In this document: positions 1 through 19,747 of the stretch, in pieces
Layout of the letters: each line of letters opens with the position of its first letter
Numbering within the stretch: position 1 is the first letter of the stretch
Source of the DNA: Latrodectus hesperus
Lineage: Eukaryota > Arthropoda > Arachnida > Araneae > Theridiidae
Direction: 5' to 3'
Length of the DNA: 64,000 nt
Assembly (NCBI GenBank): GCA_037975125.1
Contig: JAJQOW010000014.1
Location: forward strand, 18,719,685 to 18,783,684
The notes under the pieces: model-generated
Databases searched by the model: none
What the model was told of the DNA's origin: nothing
What the model saw: the letters and a program-made list of their open reading frames with translations, nothing else
Made by a program: the position numbers and the translations under genes

Positions 1-3743
<3,743 letters not shown>

Positions 3744-5130
3744 AAATGATTTTATTTAAGTATTTCAATAACGTATCCTTAATTATAATACAAGATATCA
3801 AATTTAAAATTTTTGATGAAGCTGCTTAAGATAACATGTTACATAAGAGTAGGTATAGTGGCATAGTTAATTACATCTACTAATTCTCTTTAATTTTTCC
3901 AAATTACTTAATCTTGAAAAATTTAAGTAATCTTTGCTAAGATCGCATTGCATTTTAGTTCAAGAAATTAGTTAAGAAAGAAGATGTTTTTTAATTAATT
4001 CGTTTAAGATATGTCTTTTGTACCCATTTCGTGTTTTCATTTTTGTACAATATTATACAACTCTTAAAAAACATATTATATCTCATAATAAATTTTAAAT
4101 ATAATAGCATTAGTATCTAAACGGGGCAATTCAATTATATTCCTTAGATTATTTTCCAATAATGTCTTTTCCCCATTCTGTATAATATTTCATTTTTAAA
4201 TAACTCCACCAAAATATATTTTTCGCAGTTCTTTTCTTTTACTTTCATTAGAATAATTTATGATTAATTCAATACTGCAACGCTTTAGAAGAAAGTAAAT
4301 GTGAAATAAAATAATTTCAAACTACTTTTTTAACATACATGTAATTTCAAAGCATTAATGTATATTGCTCTCATTTTAAGTTTAAAAATAAATCTCTAAT
4401 ATTTTTAAATGTTTTCGTTCTTCCTTTTTCATCTTACAATTTCTTAAATCTCTCTCCATCTCTCTCTCCCTCTCATAAATGTGAAATTATTTATAAAGCG
4501 TTCATTTACTATAAGCAACAAAATAGATTAAAATTATCAAATTTCAATCCTTTGATTCAAAAACAAAATAATCAAAAATTGTAATCACATGATAAAAAAA
4601 TATTAAAAAATGAAAATATTTTAAATAGTTAAATCTATTCTAAAAATAATAAATACTAATTCTTGTAATACAAGAATGGAATACACCTTTAAACAATTTT
4701 ATAATTAAGAAACTACTTACAAAATTTCAGCACAATTAACTAAATTATTATTATTTGTATTTATTTAATTTAATTAATCTAGCAAGATTTAAATTTTTAA
4801 AAAAATGTGCAAGTAGAGTTTAAACTTTTGCGTGTCCAAAAATAAACATTTATCAAGTAATTATCATATAGCTAAATATTGTCATAATATCAATAATTAA
4901 AATTTAAATTTTTATAATAAAATTTGCATATTTTGCTTAAGTAAAATGAAAATTCATATAAATAATACAATAATATTCACATTATACATGTATTTATAAC
5001 TGTAAACATTTCATACCACATTAACATCCTTTTAATTAAATAAAGATATTAAACTACATTATGAGCATAATGCGAAATAGGTTTATGTGTTTATTTGTAT
5101 ACTGGTGGAATAAATATTTCTCCTGATAAG
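3744..5130. other. AT-rich intergenic DNA
   Basis: No ORF, transposon end or RNA gene is recognisable. A short imperfect CT-rich patch sits near 4449-4474. Otherwise there are homopolymer-rich A/T runs only. Confidence 0.55.
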
Positions 5131-5131
5131 C

Positions 5132-5400
5132 TTCGAGCCGATTTTAAGTCGTCTTAGTGTATTACAAAACATTTGTGGACATTCCATTTCATTCTGAGAA
5201 GGACGTAAATGCTACGTGCCTTGTTCCAAATGCAACTTGGCGAGTGCGTCTCCGGAACATATTATCTTTTGCCTGGGACATAATAAAGAGGACATCTTCG
5301 AATCACCTTTGCTAGTCATAGACTTTCTGGCGGTTCACGACATCATGAGCCTAGTTTAGCCCTGCTAAACAAAGGGATTGGAAAGAAGAAGAAGACAAAA
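5132..5400 (+). pseudogene. 3' end of a non-LTR retrotransposon (RNase H-type C-terminus)
   Basis: Frame starting at 5210 reads CYVPCSKCNLASASPEH, then a cysteine, and ends VIDFLAVHDIMSLV-stop at 5357-5359. The Cys-x2-Cys ... ASPEHI ... CLG ... LLVIDFLxVxxLMxLV pattern is the C-terminal tail seen after the RNase H domain in many arthropod non-LTR retrotransposon ORF2 proteins; that family assignment is from memory of the motif. An in-frame TGA at 5195-5197 sits where arginine is expected, so the copy is dead. A short 3' UTR follows and ends in a GAA-rich tail (near 5381-5395), fitting target-primed insertion. Everything upstream is missing, so this is a 5'-truncated copy. A second fragment of the same type lies at 10.68-11.17 kb. 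Confidence 0.75.
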
Positions 5401-5675
5401 CATTTACGTGCAATTGAATAAAAAAACTTCAAGTATATCTCAATGGTAATACTTATGTTTCTTAGTAACGAGTGAATTGTTTGAAAAATATTGAATTTTA
5501 ATTTCGTTATTTCCAATAATTTATAAATTTATTGAAAAGGTATTTGTTTAAGTTTGGTATTGTCCATTGATTTGTGACTTCAGAGAAGAAATTGTAAAAT
5601 AGGTTTCTAATATGTAAATTATATATTTGACGATAAAAACTAAATGTAATGTCTACTATAACATTTTTTTACTCT
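5401..5675. other. AT-rich spacer
   Basis: Between the retrotransposon tail and a hairpin; no feature seen. Confidence 0.5.
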
Positions 5676-5747
5676 GACAAAGCTGGAATTGTAGCTTACA
5701 GAAATTATCCTCTATAATTTCTGTAAGTTACAGTTCGAGCTTTGACC
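5676..5747. repeat. Imperfect inverted repeat (hairpin)
   Basis: Left arm 5676-5707 pairs with right arm 5715-5747 around a 7-base loop; about 28 of 32 positions pair, and the innermost 12 bases on each side (CTTACAGAAATT against its complement) pair perfectly. It could be a degenerate MITE core, a small foldback or a structured transcript. No ORF crosses it. Confidence 0.7.
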
Positions 5748-6036
5748 ATAATGCTGCTCTCATGGGTCAAGATCCCATAACTATCTGCAGACTATGATAT
5801 TGATGGGTTCGGGATGATTATACATTCACTGTGAAGGATATTAAGTTTGTCTATCACTAATGACTGAGAAAACAGACATGTTACCAACATGAACTTAAAA
5901 GACAGGATAACAATGTTACAAGATCTAAGATGGAGAGATTTATAAGTCAACAAGTAACAGCATGAATATTTCCGCGAGGTTTGCAGCAACAGGAATTGTA
6001 TTCTCAGTGACCATAGCTTCTGTTAAAATGGACACT

Positions 6037-6330
6037 ATTTACCAGATAGCAATGTACTAATGTTACCAAATAGGAATGTAGTAATGTTAACCAAATAGCA
6101 ATGTAGTAATATTACCAAATAGCAATGTAGTAATGTTACCAAATAGCAATGTTCTAATATTATCAAATAGCAATGTACTAATGTTACCAAATAGCAATGT
6201 ACTAATGTTACCAAATAGCAATGTAGTGATGTTAACCAAATAGCAATGTAGTAATGTTACCAAATAACAATGTAGTAATGTTACCAAGTAGTTATGTACT
6301 AATGTTAACAAATAGCAATGTAGCAATGTG
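6037..6330. repeat. 24-bp tandem repeat (minisatellite), about 12 units
   Basis: The repeating unit is approximately TTACCAAATAGCAATG followed by TAGTAATG. Units vary at a few positions (TAGT/TACT/TTCT; TTACC/TTAACC), and occasional one-base insertions shift the phase. Because the unit is a multiple of three it stays open on the minus strand and gives a leucine/threonine-rich pseudo-ORF that should not be read as a gene. Confidence 0.92.
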
Positions 6331-9300
6331 TTTCATCAATGATGAACCTGAATAAAGAAAGATGTGAAGACGTGTTCTCAGATAATTTGCGATTCTATGT
6401 AAAACAGTATAATGATCAACTTGATGAACAAAATGCACATTGGCAGAATGTATTTAACATCGTAGTACCAACTCAACACTTAAATGGATAATATAGAGTG
6501 CTATTGGGTAAGCGCCTTCGTCATATCATGTTCCCATTGATGACTTTCTGAACAGAGTTTGTGACAAGGTCAACAAATTGTACTGAGAAAATTGCCTCCT
6601 GTGTTCTTTGAAATAATGTCTAAAATTTCATTTGATATAAAGTTTTCCTTAAATTTTTTAAAATCATACACAAATAAGTTAGTTTTTAACGGCAAAGACA
6701 ATGATGCAAATCCATTTTTCACATTTTTTATCATTGTGAATCAGACATTATAAGCAACCTTTCCAGATTGTCTATCATATCTGCCAGTGTTGGCAATATA
6801 AGACAATGCAATATTGTGTTGCTCATATTGCATTTTAAAAATTAATTCTTATCATAACTAAAGCTGTATATTAATCTTAATTCATGTAGCATTTTAAACC
6901 TCAAAAATATGATATGAAATGCATTTTATGTGGCACTTATTTTAAATTAAAAAATAATTTTAAATTGAAAATAGAAGCAATTTACATCTAATGACATGAT
7001 TGATTATTTATATGAATATTAATTCAAATTAAGCCAATATACGGATAAATTGAAATTTTAAACAGAAATTTAAATAAAAATATAAAATAAGTTTTATGAA
7101 ATACAAAAAGCAATCATGAGTTTTAATGCAGTTGAGTACGGAATTCCAAAAATTCTTTTAATTTTTTAATCTTAAATTATTATGAATGTATTATTGAAAT
7201 ATCTACTTTAAGGAGTTCATTTATACTAAAATTTATATTTCGAGTCAAAATAAGGAGAAAAAATTCTTCTATGACTAAATGTAAAATTTTTAAAGCCCAA
7301 CATCAGTTGAAATCTTTACTGTTTTTTAAGAATCAGTGAAAATTTTGTGAGACTTTTAAATAATGATTAATCTCTTAGATAATAAAGATCCTTTCGTGCT
7401 GTTACGTGTTATTAATTTCCCACTACTGTCATATATAGGCAGATTGTAACCAACAAAAGAACCATCAGCCTACTATCTAAACTGCAGGAGTCAAGATGGC
7501 CATCTACTCTCTATTAAACGATTACGTGCGTGTCATTCTAATGGTCAAGAGCTGTTACAAGAAGCTTACAAGAAGAAACACCGCTGGGGGTAGCGATTAG
7601 GGGGGAAGATTTAATGTAACCAAAGAAATAAAATGATTTCTAACATCACGGATTGAAGTCACAGATTTGGATCTCAGTAATTATTCAGATGCCGCCAGAA
7701 ATCGTGATGAGCACGAAGTATAAATTTTTTTGAGCATCGCGATTCCTTATCCCACATTATGTCCCATTTTCGAGATATCCATCACGAGTAGACGAATGGT
7801 CAGGGTAAAAATGGGGAGGCGGTTACAGTCACGATTAGGTGATTAACTTCTGTGTAATTGAGACCCGCACGTTGTCTCATTGGCGTGCTCAGGGATGGAA
7901 CAAGAAACTTTGACGGCCATGAAAACTTCGACCTCCCTTTTTGTGAACCCATTCTCCTGATTGCTCCAACTTGTGAACGTGGGAATATGGTTCATGCTTT
8001 TTATACTGCTTGATTGATAGATGTTGAAAATTGATGGCTTGCTCTTCACTCACAAATATTCTACTGACGATTAGGCCAGATACTCTCGACCTCCAGCATT
8101 CTTTCCTATTCGTTCTCATAATTTTTCTTGATTTAGTTTAATTATCCTTCATAAATTTTGGAACAGAAATTTTTTTTCGAACTGCTAGCAAAGGATTAAT
8201 AGCAGACCCATTATTTTTTCCTTTCTAATAAGCTCATTATGCAAAATTTTCTTATCAACATGTATTTGTCAAGGAAACTATCTGAGTTTCACTGTTAGCG
8301 AATTCCTTGATTCATTCTCAGAAATATTTAATGGAATACATGCAAAAATTATTAAATATAAACATAATCTAGATTTATGAACTGTAAATATGCAAAAATG
8401 CATGGATAATATCACATCATGTAAAACATTTTTATCATTGTTGCATAATTTTAATATCATGGTGTTTTTAAATCTTAAAAACCTAAACAAATTATTATTA
8501 TGCTTAAAAATAAATTAATAGCCATAAAAAACGCACATCACCATTAATAATATTCAAGATAAACTTATTAATCAATTTTTAATGTCTAAAATCTCTTCAT
8601 GTTTTTGTTTCGTAGTATGGTAATGGTATTTTTTATTCTTACACTTTATTCTCTTGTTGGAGATTCATACTGCATAAGCTGGACTAGAAGATGAATTCTT
8701 TTTCTTCTCTGATTCATTCAGAAATACTGTGTTCAAAAGTTGTACAAGCTAAATGTTCGAATTACCTAACCAGCCTTTCAATTGCAAGTTATAGAGAAGA
8801 GCTATCCAGTTCAATTGCTTACCTCATCATTTGATCATGATACAATGTAAGAGATTTTTAATGGTGTGGAGCCTTTATTCAATAATCAATTAGTGCAATC
8901 TACTGTTTCTTTATAATATCATGTTATGAAAGGCGTGTGTAATTAACAGATGAAAGGGTTCTTAACATCATATTATCATAAAGATAACAAAACAAAGATA
9001 AAATGTATATTTCATATATTTGCATATATGAAATTATTTGATAGAATGTATGCAATTTTGCATATTTCATATACTCTGAAATTTGTATAAAGTATCTCAG
9101 GTTGTCTTAAACATTCAAACAATATATTATTTTAATTATCACACGCACACTCTTTCTGTTTTATTAATAAGTGTTCTTTAGAGGGAAATAAGGAATTAAT
9201 TAATAAGAGCTTTATGATTAATCTTACGTTTTGAAGATTTTTACTTACAATGAAAACGTTTCGTTAAAATTCTAAAATTTGTGAATTGAAATTTTTGATT

Positions 9301-9740
9301 TGTTAAAAATTCAGCTTGAAACAAAATTTAAACATTTTTATTTGTTATATATTAGACAATTTTATTGAGATAACTATTATAAGCAACGTAAGAGACATAA
9401 TTAAAAACTCTAAAATGAATATTATAATTACTGTAAAAAATATTATCCCTTTATTTAAACTTTGTTCCAAAACATATACTGAAATGAATGACCAAACATT
9501 TTATGTGTGCATATACAAGTAGATATCAAACAAATGTAAGAACCTGTGAATAAAAGTAACATTTTTAAATGGGCTTCCTAAGCATTAAAATATAATAATG
9601 GACATCAGTATTTTTTCAATAGAAATGTATACATTCTGGTAGTAAGTGGTAACTATATATAAGTTCTGTTAGTCTTGCAAGTTTTTCAAAAGTTTAAAAT
9701 ATAGGTCATTTCCAAAGAGCTCAAATTTTAAAAGGCCATC
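6331..9740. other. Intergenic DNA, no gene recognised
   Basis: Mostly AT-rich. The stretch 7430-8110 is clearly GC-richer, with words such as CCGCTGGGGGTAGCG; two overlapping minus-strand ORFs of 68 and 76 codons there have no recognisable motif. It may be an old repeat or an unrecognised exon. The remainder shows nothing I can support. Confidence 0.5.
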
Positions 9741-9744
9741 AAGT

Positions 9745-10650
9745 TTTACTGAAACAATTTAACTTTGTAAGTGTTTCCAGAGGTACGATTTCTAAAACCA
9801 TGACAGCATATTTCCAGGTTGATGAACGAGATCAGCAAAGCAAGACAATGGGAGAAAAGCGAAGTTCATGAAAGAGACAGATGAGTATTAAAGTGGATTG
9901 AAATGTCTGAAATGTGAGCAACTGAATCAACAAGGACCGCAGATCTCAAACAGCATCTAAATTTTCCAAAGCCAATGATTACTTATATGACAACTTCATG
10001 AATATAATTTTTACGGCAAAGCAGCAATTCCCAAGCTTCTTATCACAGATTTTACAGCCAAACATCATCTACAGTGATGTCAAAAACATGATCTAATTGA
10101 TTGATTAGTGGAAGAAAGTAATAGTGTGAGATGAATAGCCTTTCACACTTTCCTCAAAAACAAGACAGGTGTTGGCTTAGAGTACACCTGTAGAAGTGTT
10201 TGATCTTGATTATCTCCTTCCCACTGTGAAAAATAGAAGAGGATATGTCATGTTTGCTCAGTAGTGTCTTAATTTTCTCTTGGACCAATCTTGGATGCAA
10301 ATTTGAGAAAAAAGGATCACTGGATAATCTTGTAAAAAAGGATTTTGCTAATCAGATCCATCCTATGAAGCAAACCTTATATCCTGCAAAATACGAAATT
10401 TTCAAGCTGCTTATTCACACACACACACATGCAACGGCACTTGTCTAACCATAGTTTGAAGAACACTAAAATGACGTTACGCATGTACCTTATCCTACAC
10501 AGTTACCTGACCTTAATATAATTGAACCGTTATGATCTATTTTAAAAAGTGCAGTATGGAAACAATACCAATCAATTCATCTTTCAGATTTTTCACACTA
10601 TCTCCTTGAAAAAGGTTTCAAAAAGTCCTCTCATCATTAATCAGCAGTTT
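9745..10650 (+). pseudogene. Degenerate Tc1-like (Tc1/mariner) transposase
   Basis: Cut-and-paste transposase relic readable only by changing frame. In order I can see VSRGTISKTMTAY, matching the helix-turn-helix of Tc1 transposases; SERDR*VLKWI; YGKAAIPKLLITDFTAKHH (near 10010), the linker before the first catalytic Asp region; a LPTVKN...GYVMF stretch where the family has VPTVKHGGGSVMVW; and near 10488-10560 PYPTQLPDLNIIEPL, the DD34E block carrying the last catalytic Glu. Stops and frameshifts are frequent, so it cannot be functional. Terminal inverted repeats were not convincingly found. A (CA)n run near 10414 interrupts the gene where the second catalytic Asp motif should be. It is unlike the Tc1 copy at 56.5 kb, so a different subfamily. 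Confidence 0.8.
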
Positions 10651-10674
10651 GAATAGTTGATTCATTGGAGAATA

Positions 10675-11170
10675 CAAGTTGTATTACGCAGATAGACTGG
10701 CCAAAGAAGGCAGTGAGTAAATTGGTTCATGATTTATATACTAAGAGCTTTAATCTAATGAAAATCTAGATTAAACTCTACCTGAAAAAATTCCACCTAC
10801 GCACCAATGGTACTTTTGGAACATCTCCTGGAACTCTTCTGCAAAAAAAAATGTCTCAGATTCAAACAAAACAAAAATCTCAGTGTGCCTTGGCCAGATT
10901 CTCAAGTGGACATCTAGAACGTTTATCGTTTGTGTGTGGTACAAAAACTGATCCCACTTGTAAAAAATGCTGTGATCATCTAGCCTCAGCGAAACATTCT
11001 CTGGATTGCGTCGGACTTTCCCGGGAGGATTTAGCCTCAGATCTCCTCCTAGTCATTAACTTCCTGACTGTTAACAAATTATTGGAGTTGATATAACAAA
11101 TGTCAGATCTTTAAAGAGGATAAGCCACAACAGCTGCATTACATGATAAACGAAAAAGGACTAATAAATT
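10675..11170 (+). pseudogene. 3' end of a non-LTR retrotransposon (RNase H-type C-terminus)
   Basis: Near 10690 the plus strand reads DRLAKEGSE, the final RNase H motif in which the Asp is catalytic, followed by a decayed linker with HQWYF and then an open frame at 10851-11096. That frame carries ALARFSSGHLERLSF, then Cys-x2-Cys, HLASAKHSLDCVGLS and ends VINFLTVNKLLELI. It is the same C-terminal family as the fragment at 5.1 kb. The frame has lost its upstream coding region and contains stops between DRLAKEG and 10851. It follows the Tc1-like relic almost directly, so one may have inserted next to the other. Confidence 0.78.
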
Positions 11171-11844
11171 ATTCTTAATACATCTAAAGTGTTTCCATTA
11201 TTTTGATAAGCACCTGTATGTATAAATATACAAGCAATATAATTTATTTACCACACTCTTCATTGGACAACAATATGTGCAAGGGTTACTAATAAATTAT
11301 TTCAAATTGCTGACTGACACTTAAGATTTTAAAGTAAAATTTACAATGAATGCACGAAGTAATCAATAAAATTCATGCATTTCTGTTGGCGAATTTTCCA
11401 ACGGTTAAATGAATTGTAATTGATGAAAATATTATTTTACATTCTTGTTAATTTCGCATTTGGAATGAAAACCACATCCACATAACCTCTTTTTTCAGGT
11501 TAAACACATTTAAAAAATTAAGGCAAGAGTGTTTTTACTAACAATTCATACATTTGGTAAGCTAAACTCTTGTTTTCTGTCCTATTATAGTACAATTCAG
11601 ATTTAAATATAGGTAGCTTATAAATGAAACATTCAAAAAGCTACAAAAAGTTTGTAAATTTAATATATTAAAATTGTGCGAATACATTTTTGGTTTAATG
11701 ATGACTTTCTTTGTGTAACAAAATTCTAAATTAAGATTGCTAATCAAATAATAATCAGCAACGAAAGATAATATTAATGAGTGGGAAGAAAAAATTTGTA
11801 TCACACAAGATTATTTTCAGTATAAATGAGAGAGAGAGAGTTAA
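11171..11844. other. AT-rich intergenic DNA
   Basis: No gene or transposon end recognised; a short (GA)6 run is at 11829-11840. Confidence 0.5.
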
Positions 11845-11980
11845 GCATAGTCCTTCGGGTGACCCGTGCAACTGGAACTAGGAAACATTAGGTTTGGAGT
11901 TAAAAGTACAAAATGCTGATAAAAGCACAGGTGCCCAATGACGTACAAACCCAACTCTAAGAAGAAGAAGAAGAAGAAAC
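11845..11980 (+). mobile_element. Possible retroposon 3' fragment with a (GAA)n tail
   Basis: A GC-richer island of about 135 bases ends in five AAG/GAA triplets (about 11960-11977) and is flanked by AT-rich DNA. The two non-LTR tails I recognise at 5.1 and 44.9 kb also finish in GAA-rich tails, so a 5'-truncated retrotransposon UTR is the best guess. No coding motif confirms this. Confidence 0.35.
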
Positions 11981-12382
11981 ATAGTCCTCTATTAAATATT
12001 ATAGAAGTATAGTTTTTGGTCATAAAAATATCGAATTAAAAAACATGTTTTATTTTTTTAAGTTGTAAGTCGGGATTTTATAAATTCATTTATGATTCTT
12101 TTCAAAGGCACATAATTATATTTTGAAATTTGCAATGTATCAAATTTAAAGCGTAATTCAACAAATAGTTTTTACAAAATAAAGAGTTATAAGATCAGTT
12201 GTTAATGATGTGACTAGTATTACAAATACATGCTTTCAAAAATGTAGTTATAGTTATGGGCTGAAAAAACATTTTCAAATAAGAGAGTATATGATTTTGA
12301 TCGCTATCTTACTTTCTGGCTTTAGTTTAAGCAAACATTTCTCCAATTTTCGTATATCACTGATATTATTCGTGAATTTCAT

Positions 12383-12708
12383 GAGTTAATGAATACCACT
12401 GATGAAATTTTTCGAGTTAATGAATACTTCTAACGTAATTTCTTGAGTTAATGAATACCACTGATGTAATTTTTTGAGTTAATGAATACTTCTAACGTAA
12501 TTCCTTGAGTTAATGAATACCACTAATGAAACTTCTTGAATTAATGAATACTACTAACGTAATTTCTTGAGTTAATAAATACTTCTAACGTGATTTCTTG
12601 AGTTAATTAATACTAATAGCGTAATTTCTTGAGTTAATGAATACCACTGATGTCATTTCTTGAATTAATGGATACTTCTAACGTAATTTCTTGAGTTAAT
12701 GAATACTA
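12383..12708. repeat. 31-bp minisatellite, ten full units plus a partial one
   Basis: Units begin GAGTTAATGAATAC and are each exactly 31 bases from 12383 to 12692, with a truncated eleventh unit. Two unit types occur, CCACTGATGTAATTT and TTCTAACGTAATTTC; they alternate over the first units, indicating that a 62-bp dimer was amplified. Later units mix the two types. Confidence 0.95.
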
Positions 12709-19221
<6,513 letters not shown>

Positions 19222-19747
19222 GAGACACCAATAAACATTTATTAAGGAAGTTAAGTAATGGAAAATATTCTTAAATTTATTTTTCCCTTATATATGCTTG
19301 CATATTTCAATAACTTATTAAAACTACTAAATAATTAATTTTAAAAACGAAATTAAAATGGGAAATAATTTCTCAGTGGAATATATATTGTAATCTAAAG
19401 TTGTATGCTTTAAATCCACTATTAATTGGGTCACTATCTTTCAAAGATGAAAAATTAAGAAAGTATAAATCAACAAATAGTAACATTTAAGAGTATTGTA
19501 GAAAAGAATGCTTAGAAATAAAAATTGCAATAAAACGAATTAAAGATCATTTATCATATGATTTATTTAAGCAAATAAACAACATCAAATAAACCAATAA
19601 TATTATAGTTATTACATTCAGCAAAATGCCAAATAATTCTTGCTATAATAGTAATTTTAGTATACTAAAAACAGTAATTTTATAAAGCATTGGTAAATAT
19701 TGAGTTATTATAACACATCTAAGAAAAGAAAAATTTACATGTACTCT

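Noticed and set aside
6087..6326. 79-codon minus-strand ORF with regular repeats
   Set aside because: Created by the 24-bp tandem repeat; no independent coding evidence.
11562..12023. Two minus-strand ORFs of 80 and 60 codons
   Set aside because: No motif; the second overlaps a GAA-repeat tail and is explained by it.
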